Assembly: GCF_003612015.1 (NCBI RefSeq)
Contig: NZ_RARB01000010.1
Coordinates: 1 to 64,000 of the forward strand
DNA: 64,000 nt
Reading direction: 5' to 3'
Source of the DNA: Pantoea piersonii
GTDB lineage: Bacteria > Pseudomonadota > Gammaproteobacteria > Enterobacterales > Enterobacteriaceae
The notes beneath the pieces are model-generated. The model was given only the letters and a program-made list of their open reading frames with translations. It did not search any database and had not been told where the DNA came from. A program made the translations under genes and the position numbers. The first letter of the stretch is position 1. Each line of letters opens with the position of its first letter. Positions 51,382 to 62,665 of the stretch are shown here, in pieces.

Positions 51382-51457
51382 TGGGGTGGCTAATGGGACT
51401 CGAACCCACGACAACTGGAATCACAATCCAGGGCTCTACCAACTGAGCTATAGCCAC
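51382..51457 (-). tRNA. hisR: tRNA-His (anticodon GTG)
   Basis: A 76-nt tRNA, GTGGCTATAGCTCAGTTGG at the 5' end, anticodon GTG in ATTGTGATT, encoded CCA. The extra G-1 typical of tRNA-His is encoded at 51458. Corresponds to E. coli hisR. Confidence 0.97.
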
Positions 51458-51551
51458 CACAATTCGTTATGTTGCAAGTCTCTGACCTACAGCATGTAAC
51501 TCTTTACTAACGCGGTAATGTAACCACCGCAGCTCCTGCGCACAAACTAAA

Positions 51552-51628
<77 letters not shown>

Positions 51629-51649
51629 GTAGCGCCGTTGCGGATGGGC

Positions 51650-51678
51650 ATACTACGGACTTGGGGTGATGCTGTCCA
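51650..51678 (-). promoter_or_regulatory. Promoter of the tRNA operon
   Basis: On the minus strand TGGACA (complement 51673-51678), a 17-bp spacer and TAGTAT (51650-51655), followed by a GC-rich discriminator (GCCCATCCGC). That combination is typical of stringently controlled stable-RNA promoters. It lies about 21 bp before tRNA-Arg. A weak GCGT / ACGC stem with a T run at 51691-51713 may end the wecG transcript. Confidence 0.75.
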
Positions 51679-51787
51679 GTGCTTTTTTAATAAAAAAACG
51701 CGTTTGATTACGCTTTGTGCATTTCGTCGAGTAATGCAGCACTCTGGCTATTTCCTCAGCGAAAAAACGCCGCAGTAATCAGTGATA

Positions 51788-52528
51788 TCAGAGATCGCCG
51801 CGCCAGTGATAGCGCAAATATTTGATCAGTTTTAACTGGCGGCGCAGTCGGCTGGGCTGTCGAATCAGGCGATAGAGCCATTCCAGCCCCAGACGCTGCC
51901 AAATCTTCGGCGCGCGCTTTATCTGTCCCGTAAAGACATCATAGGTTCCGCCGACGCCCATATAGAGTGCGTGCGGCCAGCGCGCGCGGCAATCGCGCAT
52001 TAACAGCTCCTGACGCGGCGATCCCAGCGCCACGGTGACGATACGTGCGCCGCTGGCGGCGATGCGGGTAAAAAGCGCATCACGATCGGCTGGCGCGAAG
52101 TAGCCGTTCTGCGCGCCGACGATATTCAGGTTCCACTGGCGACGCAGCTTATTGCAGGTCTCATCCAGCACCGCCTGTCGCCCGCCAATCAAAAACACCG
52201 GCGTGCCCTGCCGTCCGGCGCGTTCCATCAAGGCCTCCCACAAATCCGCGCCCGCTATACGCTGCACCTCGGCATGGGGATATTTTTTACGGATGGAGCG
52301 CACGATACTGATGCCGTCGGGATATTTAAACTCCGCCTCCTGCAACAGCGCGCGCAGTTCATCATCCTGCTCCGCCGTCAGTATCTTTTCGGCATTAATC
52401 GCCACTAACGTTCCGCTGCGTACCGCCTCGTCCGGCAGCAGAAAATCCACAAACGCGGACATACTGTCGAAACCATACAGCGACACGCCGCGTATCTCAT
52501 ACTGCGGCGCTTCTGGTAACCTTGTCAT
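51788..52528 (-). CDS. wecG: UDP-ManNAcA transferase WecG (ECA lipid II synthesis)
   Basis: A GT26 (WecG/TagA/CpsF) glycosyltransferase that adds ManNAcA to lipid I to form ECA lipid II at the cytosolic face. It has 246 residues, as in E. coli. Conserved motifs include [29 protein letters not shown] and VALGSPRQE. It ends the ECA operon, 34 bp after wzyE. In E. coli yifK lies between this gene and the tRNA operon; here the tRNAs follow directly. Confidence 0.94.
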   Translation of the reverse strand: MTRLPEAPQYEIRGVSLYGFDSMSAFVDFLLPDEAVRSGTLVAINAEKILTAEQDDELRALLQEAEFKYPDGISIVRSIRKKYPHAEVQRIAGADLWEALMERAGRQGTPVFLIGGRQAVLDETCNKLRRQWNLNIVGAQNGYFAPADRDALFTRIAASGARIVTVALGSPRQELLMRDCRARWPHALYMGVGGTYDVFTGQIKRAPKIWQRLGLEWLYRLIRQPSRLRRQLKLIKYLRYHWRGDL

Positions 52529-52562
52529 GGTTGAGTTTTGTTTCCCTGTTATGCCAGAGGCG

Positions 52563-53906
52563 TTAAGTGGGGCTCTGTAAAACCTGGCCGCCGCGACGTC
52601 GAATCAGCCCGGCACGATCCAGCAGCCAGTAAAGCATCTTCGCCACGCCGAGGCAGGCCAGAAAAATTAAAGCGAAAAAGACCACGCGGGAGCCGAATGC
52701 ATCCAGCCCCTCGCGCGCCAGCACAATCATATTGAACACCGCGCCAAAGCAAAAACTCTGCATGATCGCACCGCTGTAGCGGTTGCTGGCGTCGCGGCCG
52801 CGCAAATAAAGCGTATCGAAACCCTTAATAATCAACCCGACCGCCACCGCGCCCGGCAGAATAAACCAGATGCCGCCCATTACCAGCAGCGAGCCCAGCA
52901 GCGTAGGCGAAATCGCCAGGCCTGAATGGTTGTTCAGTACTTCCCAGGTAAAATAGTTAGCACTGTTCAGCACCATCGACGGCCTGCCCGGCCACAGCCA
53001 GCCCGGAATATAGACATAGAAGTCGCGCCAGATGGGTGCCAGCCCCTGAAATTCTATTTTGGAATAATTTTCCAGCAGCAATGCCAGATTCTCCCACGGC
53101 GAAAACGTATCGCGTGTCAGGTAAAGAAACGTGTAAACCGCCTCTTCGCCGAGCACGTTAAGGTTATAGCGCCGCAGCGCCAGCCAGAACATGCCGCCTA
53201 TCGCCAGGACGCCCGCCGCCGCCAGCATCCACAGGCTGATCCAGCCGCGCGTAATGCCGATAAACAAAAACAGGGCAAAAGCGATAATGATATTGGCGCG
53301 CGTACCGCCGACCAGCGCGTAGGTCAGCAGGCCGAACGCGACCGTAACCACCAGAAACAGCAGCCAGTTGCGCTGCGTAGGACGCAGAAAATAGAGGATC
53401 AGCATCGCCGGAATAAAGAAATAGAAAAAGCGCTTCAGCGCCACGCCGGAGACTTCGCTGGAGAAAATCTGGTTATAGGCGGTCAGGCGGAACAGCAGAA
53501 AGCCGTTGTTCAGGAAAAACACCGTCACCGTGCCGATAGCGACCAGCGCCAGCAGCACGCAGGTCAGGTGCGTCTCGACGCGATTCATCTGCAGCCAGGG
53601 TCTGGCGCGCGGCACCGTCGCAGGCCGCAGCCGCACCTTATAGCTGACGTAATAAACGGCATAGAATGCCGTCGCCGACAGCAGCGCCTGCAACAGATAC
53701 TCAGGCGGCACCACCTCAACGTTAAAGCGGAACACCAGCAGGCTGGTCAGCGGGAAGCCGAAATAGAACGTCAGTAAAAACAACAGGGTAAAAAAGAGGT
53801 GAAAGTTAAAGCGTACACGCCTGAACTCCCGCCAGGTCAGGGTCAGGATAAAACCCAGCGACAGCAGATAAACCACCAGCAGACCGCTGAACTGCATCAG
53901 GTTCAT
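52563..53906 (-). CDS. wzyE: ECA polysaccharide polymerase WzyE
   Basis: A 447-residue inner-membrane polymerase with about ten to twelve hydrophobic helices that links ECA trisaccharide units in the periplasm. The first residues [19 protein letters not shown] match E. coli WzyE (450). The large periplasmic loop (about residues 260-330) contains [19 protein letters not shown]. Its start overlaps wecF by 4 bp (53903-53906). Confidence 0.92.
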   Translation of the reverse strand: MNLMQFSGLLVVYLLSLGFILTLTWREFRRVRFNFHLFFTLLFLLTFYFGFPLTSLLVFRFNVEVVPPEYLLQALLSATAFYAVYYVSYKVRLRPATVPRARPWLQMNRVETHLTCVLLALVAIGTVTVFFLNNGFLLFRLTAYNQIFSSEVSGVALKRFFYFFIPAMLILYFLRPTQRNWLLFLVVTVAFGLLTYALVGGTRANIIIAFALFLFIGITRGWISLWMLAAAGVLAIGGMFWLALRRYNLNVLGEEAVYTFLYLTRDTFSPWENLALLLENYSKIEFQGLAPIWRDFYVYIPGWLWPGRPSMVLNSANYFTWEVLNNHSGLAISPTLLGSLLVMGGIWFILPGAVAVGLIIKGFDTLYLRGRDASNRYSGAIMQSFCFGAVFNMIVLAREGLDAFGSRVVFFALIFLACLGVAKMLYWLLDRAGLIRRRGGQVLQSPT

Positions 53907-54970
53907 GAGGACTCCCTTTCACAATGGCGCAATGCCTCACGCCAGCCCGTCACATAGCCCGGCGCGAAAAAAGCGATGGCCTGTTTGTCGCAGCTTGCCA
54001 GCTGGCGGCGCGCTTCCGCCACGCTCCCGCTGTCCAGCGCATCGCTGCTAAACAGCACCGGCAGCCCCTGCTCGCTGAGATCGCGCCAGAACGGGTTGCG
54101 TCGGTTAAGCACAAACGGCACGTTGGCCTGAATCAGCAGGCAGAGCGTTCCTATACCCTGCTGCCGCTCGAACATAAAATAACCTAAATGACAGCGGGCG
54201 AGCAGCGCTAAATAGTCATCAAAGGCGAGATTGCTGCGCAGCAGCTCGACCTGGCCGTCAGGAAACAGCCTGTCTGCCGCTGTCGCTACCTCGTTGATGT
54301 AGGCTTCATTGTTCGGCGGATAGCCCAGCGGCACGACGATGCGCACCTCTGTGCCAAACTGCTGGCGAATTGACGTTAAGCCTTCAATATGGCGATTGCT
54401 GGCGTCGCCGGAATTGCCCAGCAGAATGGTAAAACGCGATTCCGGCGCGCTTTGCGGCGCGGTGGAGGGCATTTTAGTTGGAAAATAGAGCCGCGCGGCA
54501 GGCACGCGGGGATGGCGCTGCTGGTAATAGTGTAAATCGCCAAGAGTGGCGAAAACCTGCGCCACGCGCCCCTGCGCGATACGTCGCAACAGATAAAAGA
54601 GGCGGAACTTCAGGCTACGCGACTCTTCGTAAAGGTCGGCGCCCCAGACGTGCCAGTAGAGCTGGCTGGAGCGGATCTTACCGCTCAGCAGCGCCAGCCA
54701 GATGCCCGGATTAAACTGCCCGTGGCAGAAAAAACGCTGTTCACGGTTTTTCGCCCGCGCCGTCAGCGCCTGCGCCAGCGCTTTCTTCGAACCAAAGGTC
54801 TCAATAGCAAGATTGCTGAAAGCGGCGAGCGAGGCGGGCTGCTGCGTCACCACCATAAAGTGGCGCGGCTGGTCGACAGGCAGCTCAACGCTTAACACAT
54901 CGTTGAAAAAGCGCAGCACCGTTTGATTGTGATGAGGGATATCCGATCCCAGAACGTGTATTAACGTCAT
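53903..54970 (-). CDS. wecF: TDP-Fuc4NAc:lipid II Fuc4NAc transferase
   Basis: A GT56 transferase that adds the third sugar, Fuc4NAc, to complete ECA lipid III. It has 355 residues (359 in E. coli). The N terminus [22 protein letters not shown] and the core [20 protein letters not shown] (shown in part) match the family. It overlaps wzxE (54967-54970) and wzyE by 4 bp each, so translation is coupled along this part of the operon. Confidence 0.93.
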   Translation of the reverse strand: MTLIHVLGSDIPHHNQTVLRFFNDVLSVELPVDQPRHFMVVTQQPASLAAFSNLAIETFGSKKALAQALTARAKNREQRFFCHGQFNPGIWLALLSGKIRSSQLYWHVWGADLYEESRSLKFRLFYLLRRIAQGRVAQVFATLGDLHYYQQRHPRVPAARLYFPTKMPSTAPQSAPESRFTILLGNSGDASNRHIEGLTSIRQQFGTEVRIVVPLGYPPNNEAYINEVATAADRLFPDGQVELLRSNLAFDDYLALLARCHLGYFMFERQQGIGTLCLLIQANVPFVLNRRNPFWRDLSEQGLPVLFSSDALDSGSVAEARRQLASCDKQAIAFFAPGYVTGWREALRHCERESS

Positions 54971-56217
54971 TTTTTCCGGTAATAAACCATAAATGCGCCG
55001 CAGCAGAGCGCGAAATAACAGAGATAGGTCGCCATGTAGGCCTGCGCTGCGCCGGTCGCTCCCGACAGCGGGATCAGCCAGCGCGAGAAGAGCGTCAGCA
55101 GCACGAACTGGCTGATTTCGGCCAGAATATAAAAGCGCAGCGACGCCTTAGCAATCACCAGATAACCGAAAACGTAGGCGCCGACCTTAAACACATCGCC
55201 GCACAGCTGCCAGACAAAGAGATCGCGCATGGCGTGAAACGCCGGAGAAAAGAGCAGCCAGATCGCCAGATCGCGCAGCAGCCAGACGCAAAAGCCGACT
55301 GCCGCCACGGCAGGCAGAACAAAGCGCAGCGCCCGCATGATTTCGCGCGCAATATCGCGCTTCTGCTCCAGGCGCGCCAGCGTCGGCAATAGCCAGACGC
55401 TGAAGGTGGCGGTAATGAACTGCAGCCAGGCGTCCGAGATGCTGGTGACGCCCTGCCACAGACCGACCTGCGCCCAGCCGTTATGTTGCGCCAGCAGGTT
55501 ACGCATCATGACCCAGGCTACCGGCAGCGTTACCGAGGTAATCAGCGCCATCAGGGTAAACTTCGCCAGGCTGCGCGCAAAGTCTGGCTGCCACTGCGGC
55601 TTCAGCCAGCCGATCGGCAGCGGTACGCGTCGCTTTAGCAATGCGAATGCCGGTACCACAACCAGCGCAGGCACCAGCGCAAACCCTACCAGCGCGCCCG
55701 CATAGCCACCAACCCACCAGCACAGCACGTAGGCCGCGACCCCGATTAGACTGCCGATGATCAGCACCAGCGCGTTGCCGCGCGCGTCGCGATAGCCTTT
55801 CAGCAGCGCCAGCGCCAGGTTAGCCCAGGCGATGCCGAACTGCAGGAAGGCGACAATACGCACCACATTCTCGAAGCGCGTGTGGCCGAACAGCGCCTGG
55901 CTGATCGGCGCGGCCGCCAGCAGAAAAACCAGCGCCAGCAGCGTGGAAAAGCCCAGCACCATCGCGGATGCGGTACCCAGCAGCGCGCGTAGCGGCTCCG
56001 GCTGATGCTGATACTTCGCCACAAAGGTAGTGACGCCATTAAAGATGCCTGCGCCCGCCAGCACGCCCAGAACGGTGATCAGCTGGCGAAAGTTACCCGC
56101 CTGCCCGACGCCTTCCGGGCCGAAACTCACCGCCAGTAGTTTCACCACCAGCAGCCCGGCAGCGATTTTCACCAGCGTGGACGACGCCGTCCACACCGAC
56201 GCTCTGGCCAGCGACAT
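54967..56217 (-). CDS. wzxE: ECA lipid III flippase WzxE
   Basis: A MATE/MOP-type flippase of 416 residues, equal to E. coli, with about twelve helices. It moves the undecaprenyl-linked trisaccharide to the periplasm for WzyE. The family start [19 protein letters not shown] and [18 protein letters not shown] are conserved. Its ATG meets the wecE stop at 56217, and wecF overlaps by 4 bp. Confidence 0.94.
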   Translation of the reverse strand: MSLARASVWTASSTLVKIAAGLLVVKLLAVSFGPEGVGQAGNFRQLITVLGVLAGAGIFNGVTTFVAKYQHQPEPLRALLGTASAMVLGFSTLLALVFLLAAAPISQALFGHTRFENVVRIVAFLQFGIAWANLALALLKGYRDARGNALVLIIGSLIGVAAYVLCWWVGGYAGALVGFALVPALVVVPAFALLKRRVPLPIGWLKPQWQPDFARSLAKFTLMALITSVTLPVAWVMMRNLLAQHNGWAQVGLWQGVTSISDAWLQFITATFSVWLLPTLARLEQKRDIAREIMRALRFVLPAVAAVGFCVWLLRDLAIWLLFSPAFHAMRDLFVWQLCGDVFKVGAYVFGYLVIAKASLRFYILAEISQFVLLTLFSRWLIPLSGATGAAQAYMATYLCYFALCCGAFMVYYRKK

Positions 56218-57347
56218 CAGGCGAAGAAGCTCAGTAAGGAACTTATAACCGTATTCTGGTTATTGTCCGTGAGGTTATAAAACAGCGGCAGGCGCAGCAG
56301 CCGCTCGCTCTCGCGCGTAGTAAAAAGGTCCTCGCCATGAAAGCGGCCAAACTCTTCGCCGGCGGGCGAGCTGTGCAGCGGGATATAGTGAAAAACCGTC
56401 AGGATCTCCGCCTCTTTCATCCAGCTAATCAGCGCCTGGCGATCGTCGCTGTCGCGCAGTTTGATATAGAACATATGCGCATTGTGTTCGCAGGCGGCAG
56501 GCAGCGTCGGCAGCTCGATGCGCCCTTTCGCCGCCAGCGGCTGCAGCGCGTCATAGTAGCGCTGCCACAGGCGCAAACGCTGCTGATTGACGCGCTCGGC
56601 CGCCTCCAGCTGCGCCCACAGGTAGGCCGCCTGTAGATCCGCCATCAGATAACTCGAGCCGATATCGCGCCAGGTATACTTATCTACCTGGCCACGGAAA
56701 AACTGGCTGCGGTTGGTGCCCTTCTCGCGAATCACTTCAGCACGCTCGATTAGCGCCGCATCGTTGATCAGCGTCGCGCCGCCTTCGCCGCCCGCGGTGT
56801 AGTTCTTGGTTTCATGGAAGCTGAAGCAGCCGATATGGCCGATAGTGCCCAGCGCGCGGCCCTTGTAGCGCGACATCACGCCCTGCGCCGCATCTTCGAT
56901 CACCCAGAGCTTATATTGCGCCGCCAGCGCCATAATAGCGTCCATTTCGCAGGCCACGCCCGCATAGTGCACCGGCACGATGGCGCGCGTTTTCTCGGTG
57001 ATCGCCGCTTCGATTTTGCTTTCGTCGATATTGAGCGTATCCGGACGAATATCCACGAAGACGATGGTCGCGCCGCGCAGTACAAAGGCGTTGGCGGTAG
57101 AGACAAAGGTATAGCTCGGCATAATCACTTCATCGCCGGGCTGAAGATTAATCAGCAGCGCCGCCATCTCCAGCGACGCGGTGCATGACGGCGTCAGCAG
57201 CACTTTTTTGCTGCCGAAGCGCTGTTCCATCCACTGCTGACAGCGACGGGTAAAACCGCCGTCGCCGCACAGTTTGCCGCTGGCCATCGCCGACTGCATA
57301 TATTCAAGCTCGCTACCCACTATCGGCGGCGCGTTAAATGGGATCAT
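56217..57347 (-). CDS. wecE: dTDP-4-amino-4,6-dideoxygalactose transaminase
   Basis: A PLP-dependent aminotransferase that makes dTDP-Fuc4N for ECA. ATG 57345-57347, behind AGGAAAG, gives 376 residues as in E. coli. The PLP lysine lies in SFHETKNYTAGGEGG and the phosphate-binding region in TPSCTASLEMAALL. It overlaps wecD by 14 bp. Its substrate, dTDP-4-keto-6-deoxyglucose, normally comes from RffH and RffG, which are not in this operon. Confidence 0.96.
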   Translation of the reverse strand: MIPFNAPPIVGSELEYMQSAMASGKLCGDGGFTRRCQQWMEQRFGSKKVLLTPSCTASLEMAALLINLQPGDEVIMPSYTFVSTANAFVLRGATIVFVDIRPDTLNIDESKIEAAITEKTRAIVPVHYAGVACEMDAIMALAAQYKLWVIEDAAQGVMSRYKGRALGTIGHIGCFSFHETKNYTAGGEGGATLINDAALIERAEVIREKGTNRSQFFRGQVDKYTWRDIGSSYLMADLQAAYLWAQLEAAERVNQQRLRLWQRYYDALQPLAAKGRIELPTLPAACEHNAHMFYIKLRDSDDRQALISWMKEAEILTVFHYIPLHSSPAGEEFGRFHGEDLFTTRESERLLRLPLFYNLTDNNQNTVISSLLSFFA

Positions 57348-58041
57348 GATCTTTCCTGTAGAACCAGTAAGCGGTGCTTTCCAGCCGGGCACCGCTGCGT
57401 AAATAGAGTCGCATCGCCGAGAGGTTGCTGAGCTGCGTCGCAACGCGCAGACGGCTGAGCTGACGAACCCGTCCCCAGTCTGCGCCCGCCAGCAGCAAAC
57501 GCTGCCCGATGCCGTTGCCCTGCGCATGGGGCAGGACGCCCAGCAGCCCGACGCGCGCGTCGCCTTCCGTCTCGCGCAGCGAAATAAAACCCTGCAGTGC
57601 GCCGGACTCATCGCTGGCGATCAGGCACTGATGATCAAAAGTGCCGCGCACCGCGTTTTCAATCCACTGGGCGTAAAAGCGGGCGCTGGCGTCCGCATCG
57701 AACCAGGGCGCGCGAAAGCGGCTCTGCACGAAGATCTGCGCCGCCGCTGCGCGCAGCGCGTCGATTTGCGCTTCACGGGCGATGCGGATACCGCTCTGTC
57801 GTTCCGTGCGTTTAATATTAATAGCCAGGTCTGCTTCGCCTTCCGCCAGCTGAAAACCCTGCTGGCAAACGGCGTCGATCGCCTCAAGACGGTCGGCAGG
57901 CACTTTGATTTGCCATAACCCGGCCGGATGGCGCAGCGCCTCGTCCAGCGACAGGTCTCCATCGAGATCGAGGCGCGCTGTCTCGCAGCCGAAAAAGGCG
58001 CTTTCCCACGCCAGAGGATTAATACTGACGCGGACGGGCAT
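57334..58041 (-). CDS. wecD: dTDP-fucosamine acetyltransferase
   Basis: A GNAT-fold acetyltransferase that turns dTDP-Fuc4N into dTDP-Fuc4NAc. It has 235 residues (224 in E. coli), starting MPVRVSINPLAWESAFFG. The acetyl-CoA loop is LPHAQGNGIGQRLL. The signature SRFRAPWFD and YAQWIENAVRGTFDHQCL match the E. coli protein. It lies 24 bp after wecC, whereas in E. coli rffG and rffH separate the two genes. Confidence 0.94.
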   Translation of the reverse strand: MPVRVSINPLAWESAFFGCETARLDLDGDLSLDEALRHPAGLWQIKVPADRLEAIDAVCQQGFQLAEGEADLAINIKRTERQSGIRIAREAQIDALRAAAAQIFVQSRFRAPWFDADASARFYAQWIENAVRGTFDHQCLIASDESGALQGFISLRETEGDARVGLLGVLPHAQGNGIGQRLLLAGADWGRVRQLSRLRVATQLSNLSAMRLYLRSGARLESTAYWFYRKDHDPI

Positions 58042-58065
58042 GTAGGAGATCCAGCAAACATTGTT

Positions 58066-59325
58066 TCACCGCCATACTCCCCGCGTATCCACAATCCAGG
58101 ATTGGGTAACCTGGGAGGTGTCAACGGCGCGGAAATGGTCATGATCCACCAGCATTACCAGCACGTCGGCCTGCGCCAGTGCCTGCTCGCGGGAGACGAG
58201 TTCAGCGTTGTCGCCAAGCGTGGCAGGCAGCGCGGCGATATGCGGCTCCACCACCCAGCTCTGGCCGCGGTGCCATTCGGCGATCATCTGCGCGACCTGC
58301 ATCGCCGGGCTTTCGCGTAGATCGTCGATATTAGGTTTAAACGCCAGGCCGAAGCAGGCAATAACGATCTCATCGGCGCGTTTGCCGCTCTGGGTCAGGC
58401 AGTCAGCCAGCGCCGCCTTGACCTGATTAAGCACCCAGTGCGGCTTGCTGTCGTTCACTTCCCGCGCGGTGCGGATCAGTCGCGCCAGCGATGGGTTCTG
58501 CGCCACGATAAACCAGGGATCGACGGCAATGCAGTGCCCACCGACGCCCGGGCCAGGCTGCAAAATATTGACGCGCGGGTGGCGGTTCGCCAGCGCAATC
58601 AGTTCCCAGACGTTAATTCCCTGATCGGCGCAGATTAGCGACAGCTCATTGGCGAAAGCAATATTGACGTCGCGGAAGCTGTTTTCCGTTAGCTTGCACA
58701 GTTCCGCCGTGCGCGCGTTGGTCTCAACGCATTCGCCCTGCAGGAAAATGCGGTAGAGCGCGCTGGCCTGCGCCGAGCAGGCAGGGGTCATGCCGCCGAT
58801 CACGCGGTCGTTGTGAATCAGTTCCTGCATGATTTTGCCCGGCAGCACGCGCTCCGGACAGTAGGCGATAAAGATATCCGGTTCGCCGCCGTGTTGCGGA
58901 AAACGTAGATCCGGACGCGTCACCGCCAGCCACTCTGCCATCTGCTCCGTCGCGCCAACCGGCGAGGTCGATTCCAGGATGACTAAATCGCCTTTTTTCA
59001 ATACCGGCGCGATCGATTCCGCCGCCGCCTTAACGAAGCGCAAATCGGGCTGATGATCCGCCATAAAAGGCGTCGGCACAGCAATCAGAAAAGCATCGGC
59101 CGCTTCAGGCTGCGTGGTGGCGCGCAGAAAGCCCTGGGTAACCGCATCATGGACCACTTTGTCCAGCGCGGGCTCGACGATATGGATCGCCCCGCGATTA
59201 ATGGTTTCTACTGCGTGGGCGTTGATATCGACGCCCACAACGTTTTTCTTCTGCGACGCAAAAACGGCTGCGGTCGGCAGCCCGATATAGCCCAGTCCAA
59301 TCACGGAAATGGTATCAAAACTCAT
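58066..59325 (-). CDS. wecC: UDP-N-acetyl-D-mannosamine dehydrogenase
   Basis: It oxidises UDP-ManNAc to UDP-ManNAcA with NAD. It has 419 residues (420 in E. coli). The Rossmann loop is [16 protein letters not shown] (residues 8-23) and the catalytic Cys lies in the [13 protein letters not shown] stretch with [14 protein letters not shown] nearby. Its start overlaps the wecB stop by 4 bp (59322-59325). Confidence 0.96.
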   Translation of the reverse strand: MSFDTISVIGLGYIGLPTAAVFASQKKNVVGVDINAHAVETINRGAIHIVEPALDKVVHDAVTQGFLRATTQPEAADAFLIAVPTPFMADHQPDLRFVKAAAESIAPVLKKGDLVILESTSPVGATEQMAEWLAVTRPDLRFPQHGGEPDIFIAYCPERVLPGKIMQELIHNDRVIGGMTPACSAQASALYRIFLQGECVETNARTAELCKLTENSFRDVNIAFANELSLICADQGINVWELIALANRHPRVNILQPGPGVGGHCIAVDPWFIVAQNPSLARLIRTAREVNDSKPHWVLNQVKAALADCLTQSGKRADEIVIACFGLAFKPNIDDLRESPAMQVAQMIAEWHRGQSWVVEPHIAALPATLGDNAELVSREQALAQADVLVMLVDHDHFRAVDTSQVTQSWIVDTRGVWR

Positions 59326-60452
59326 AGGTTAACTCGGGTATCTTTTAAGGCTTGCAGAATGCGCTGACAGGCGTTGCCGTCGCCGTAAGGGTTATGCGCG
59401 CGGCTCATGGTTTGCCATGCCGCGTCGTCGGTCAGCAGCAGGCTGGCTTCGGCCACGATTTTCTCCACGTCGGTGCCGACCAGCTTCACGGTGCCAGCAT
59501 CAACCGCTTCGGGACGTTCGGTAGCGTCGCGCATGACCAGCACCGGCTTGCCCAGCGACGGTGCTTCTTCCTGAATACCGCCTGAATCAGTCAGAATCAG
59601 CCAGGCGCGGTTCATCAGCCAGACAAAAGGCAGATAATCCTGCGGCTCGATCAGCACAATATTGTCGATGCCGCTAAGAATACGGTTTACCGGCTCGCTG
59701 ACGTTGGGATTGAGGTGCACCGGATAGACGATTTGCGCGTCAGGATGCTGGCGAGCGATGCGCGCCAGCGCGCTGCAGATGCGCTCAAAGCCTTCGCCAA
59801 AGCTTTCACGTCGATGGCCGGTAACCAGCACCAGTTTTTTTTCGCTGTCGAGGAAGGGATAGTGCCCCGCGAGCTGCGCGTTGAGGCCCGGATCGGCGAT
59901 AACCCGATCGCGTACCCACAGCAGCGCGTCAATCACCGTATTGCCGGTAACGAAAATACGCGCGTCGGGCAAATTTTCCGCCAGCAGATTCTGGCGCGAT
60001 CGTTCAGTCGGGGTAAAGTGCAGTCGGGCAAGATGGCCTGTTAGCTTGCGGTTGCCCTCTTCCGGCCAGGGCGAGGTCAGATCGCCAGTACGTAGCCCCG
60101 CCTCGATATGCGCGACCGGTATCTGGTGATAAAACGCAGCCAGACTGGCGGCGAGCGTCGTGGTCGTGTCGCCATGCACCAGCACAACGTCGGGTTTGAA
60201 ATCGAGCAGTACGGTTTTCATGCCTTGTAAAATGCGGCAGGTGATCTCCGTTAATCCTTGCTCAGGGCGCATAATGTTCAGGTCGTAATCTGGCTGCAAC
60301 GCAAAGAGGCGCAGCACCTGATCAAGCATTTCGCGGTGCTGCGCCGTAACGCACAGGCGCGATTCAAACGCAGGATCCTGCGCCAGCGCCTGCACCAGCG
60401 GCGCCATTTTTATCGCCTCCGGGCGAGTCCCGAATACTGTAAGCACTTTCAC
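59322..60452 (-). CDS. wecB: UDP-N-acetylglucosamine 2-epimerase (non-hydrolysing)
   Basis: It interconverts UDP-GlcNAc and UDP-ManNAc. GTG 60450-60452, overlapping the wzzE stop (GTGA), gives 376 residues, exactly E. coli WecB ([15 protein letters not shown]). Conserved [27 protein letters not shown] and [17 protein letters not shown] are present. The frame extends upstream into wzzE but without a family match. Confidence 0.95.
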   Translation of the reverse strand: MKVLTVFGTRPEAIKMAPLVQALAQDPAFESRLCVTAQHREMLDQVLRLFALQPDYDLNIMRPEQGLTEITCRILQGMKTVLLDFKPDVVLVHGDTTTTLAASLAAFYHQIPVAHIEAGLRTGDLTSPWPEEGNRKLTGHLARLHFTPTERSRQNLLAENLPDARIFVTGNTVIDALLWVRDRVIADPGLNAQLAGHYPFLDSEKKLVLVTGHRRESFGEGFERICSALARIARQHPDAQIVYPVHLNPNVSEPVNRILSGIDNIVLIEPQDYLPFVWLMNRAWLILTDSGGIQEEAPSLGKPVLVMRDATERPEAVDAGTVKLVGTDVEKIVAEASLLLTDDAAWQTMSRAHNPYGDGNACQRILQALKDTRVNL

Positions 60453-61501
60453 GCGGTATCTCTCACTGATCTGGCGCCGGAACGGCGCGCCAGCGCCACG
60501 CCTGCGCCCGTCAATGCGCCTAACGCGCCCCACATAATCATCATAAACAGACGACGCGGACTGTCGCGTGAAACCGGCTCTTCCGGCGTACGCAGATAGC
60601 GGTAGGTCTGGAAGGTTCGGTTTAACGTCGGCCCGGCGCTCAGGGTCGTGAGCATCGCCCTGTTCTGATCGTAACTGATATCGTAAGTCGGCCCGGTCGC
60701 CTGCAGCGTTTCCAGCTGCGCCTGCAGCTGCGGCTCGCCGAGCAGGAAGAGATCGCTGTCGGCGATCGGCTCGCGCGCGTCGCGCGAACGGTTCTCATGA
60801 ATGCCTTGCTGGCTGGCCACCTTCAGCGCCTGCTGCAGACGGTGCTGCTGACGCTGGAAAACAGCGTTCGCCACATCTTCCTGCCGTTTCACCTGCGCCC
60901 GCAGCTGCTCGCTGCGCGCCTGCCAGGCACCTTGCAGTTCACCGTTAAGGTGGCGCGCCGCGCGCTCGCTGGCAAACGCGATATACTGCCGCAGCAGGTT
61001 ATTGGCGTCGCTGGCGGTTTCCGCGATCAGCTTAACGCTGTCACGCGTGTTGCGCGCCGTATCGGCGGGCAAAAACTGGATATTAGCGACCATATCGTCC
61101 AGCAGCGCGGCGTCGTTGTGTGCGTTGCCTGAGCGGCGGCTTTTATAATACTCCGTCTGCTGCCAGAAGTCGCGGCGCGTATCCCAGGCGCCCAGCTGCA
61201 TAATAAATTCCTGATAGACCTCATCCATTATGGTCGGCGAGGAGGTCGCCAGACTGAGCGTATTGTTGCGCACGTCGAGGTTGTTCAGAAATTGTTCCTG
61301 TGCGTAATAGTCGCCGAGCATATTTACCGTTGGACGATCGGTGATCGCCGTGGTGCTCCACGCCTGCGTCATCAATAGCGAAGCGAGCCAGGCGACCAGC
61401 GCGAAAAGCAGCGCCAGGCCGATAATCCAGCGCTTACCGCGCCATAACGTGCAGCCCAGCCCGCGAATATCCAGTTCGTTATCTGCAACCTCAGAGGTCA
61501 T
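60449..61501 (-). CDS. wzzE: ECA chain-length regulator WzzE
   Basis: A polysaccharide co-polymerase that sets the modal length of ECA. It has 350 residues with two membrane helices, one near residues 25-45 ([20 protein letters not shown]) and one at the C terminus ([20 protein letters not shown]). The periplasmic part is mostly coiled-coil. ATG 61499-61501, behind AAGGA, is chosen to match E. coli WzzE (348). It overlaps wecB by 4 bp and lies 16 bp after wecA. Confidence 0.94.
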   Translation of the reverse strand: MTSEVADNELDIRGLGCTLWRGKRWIIGLALLFALVAWLASLLMTQAWSTTAITDRPTVNMLGDYYAQEQFLNNLDVRNNTLSLATSSPTIMDEVYQEFIMQLGAWDTRRDFWQQTEYYKSRRSGNAHNDAALLDDMVANIQFLPADTARNTRDSVKLIAETASDANNLLRQYIAFASERAARHLNGELQGAWQARSEQLRAQVKRQEDVANAVFQRQQHRLQQALKVASQQGIHENRSRDAREPIADSDLFLLGEPQLQAQLETLQATGPTYDISYDQNRAMLTTLSAGPTLNRTFQTYRYLRTPEEPVSRDSPRRLFMMIMWGALGALTGAGVALARRSGARSVRDTA

Positions 61502-61517
61502 AACAAGGCAATCCTTA

Positions 61518-62618
61518 TCAGGGTAATTTTTTCTTAGCATCGCCGTGAGCGTTCAGACGACGTTTTATACGACGAATCAGGCGCGCCACGCGCCAGGCGT
61601 GTTTCAGGCAGTAGCCGTAAAACATAAACGCCACCATAAACAGCACCAGCATCACCCATTCAGGGATAAAGGCGAGATATTCGCCGAGCACGCCGATACC
61701 GGCGAGAATAGCGGCTGCCACGGTGATCAGCACAAAAGCCTGACGCGAGGTGAAGCCAGCGCGCATGATCAAATGGTGGATATGCTGGCGGTCAGCGGAA
61801 AAGGGACTCATGCCTTTGCGCAGGCGGCGATACATAATCGCCACCATATCCATCAGCGGAATGGCGATCAGCCAGAGCGCGGTAACGGGCGTAATCGGAT
61901 GGCTTAATCCCTGCGTGGTTTCCAGCAAAATCCAGATAATGGTAAAGCCAATCATGGTGCTGCCCGCGTCGCCCATAAAGACTTTATAGCGGCGGCCGAG
62001 GAAACCCAGATTCAACAGGATGTAGGGAATGGTGGCGGCGATCATGGCGAAGCACCACACCGCAAGGCTGTACTGTCCGTCGAAGCAGAGAATAATGCCC
62101 ATCGCCGCAAAGGTGACGGACGAAAGGCCGCCCAGCAAGCCGTCGATGCCGTCCACCATATTAAAGGCGTTAATCGCGGCCCAGACGGCGAACAGCGTCA
62201 GCACATAGCCGAACGGCCCCACCACCAGTTCCACCGGGCCGATAATAAAACCGAGGCTGAGCAGATAGAGCTTGGCACCCACCATCATCGCCACCGCTAC
62301 GGCCGCCTGCACAACGGCGCGGATTTTAACGCTGATATCGAAGCGGTCATCGAGCGCGCCGACCAGCACCAGCAGCCCCGCGCAGATAAGATAGAGCGTG
62401 GCGTGCGGCAGATAAAAACGGGTGATGAGAAACATAAAGCAGATGCCGGCATAGACGGAAATGCCGCCGACCAACGGAATCGCGCCGTGATGGCGTTTAC
62501 GGGAATTCGGCGTATCGACCAGACCTATTTTTTTAGCCGCTTTGCGCGCAAAAAAGATAAAGACTAAAGAAAATAGAAAAGTAAGCCCCAGCTCAGTACT
62601 CATAGTGAGTAAATTCAC
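61518..62618 (-). CDS. wecA: UDP-GlcNAc:undecaprenyl-phosphate GlcNAc-1-phosphate transferase
   Basis: The first enzyme of ECA and of many O antigens, forming lipid I on undecaprenyl phosphate. It has 366 residues (367 in E. coli) with about eleven helices. Conserved motifs are VGALDDRFDI, NAFNMVDGIDGLLGG, VFMGDAGSTMIG and the cytosolic SADRQHIHHLI. The GTG at 62616-62618 is the start, as in E. coli; an internal ATG five codons later is less likely. A short candidate leader peptide and a TATAAT (complement 62747-62752, no clear -35) lie upstream. Confidence 0.95.
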   Translation of the reverse strand: MNLLTMSTELGLTFLFSLVFIFFARKAAKKIGLVDTPNSRKRHHGAIPLVGGISVYAGICFMFLITRFYLPHATLYLICAGLLVLVGALDDRFDISVKIRAVVQAAVAVAMMVGAKLYLLSLGFIIGPVELVVGPFGYVLTLFAVWAAINAFNMVDGIDGLLGGLSSVTFAAMGIILCFDGQYSLAVWCFAMIAATIPYILLNLGFLGRRYKVFMGDAGSTMIGFTIIWILLETTQGLSHPITPVTALWLIAIPLMDMVAIMYRRLRKGMSPFSADRQHIHHLIMRAGFTSRQAFVLITVAAAILAGIGVLGEYLAFIPEWVMLVLFMVAFMFYGYCLKHAWRVARLIRRIKRRLNAHGDAKKKLP

Positions 62619-62629
62619 GTTTAACGCTC

Positions 62630-62665
62630 TCAGCTAAAATCAGGGACAGGATAAACAAACTGCAT
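62630..62665 (-). CDS. Candidate leader peptide upstream of wecA
   Basis: An 11-codon frame, ATG 62663-62665 to TGA 62630-62632, encoding MQFVYPVPDFS. AAAGG lies eight bases before it, a better ribosome site than that of wecA itself. The stop is 11 bp before the wecA GTG. A transcript from the TATAAT at 62747-62752 would contain it. No comparative support is available here. Confidence 0.35.
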   Translation of the reverse strand: MQFVYPVPDFS

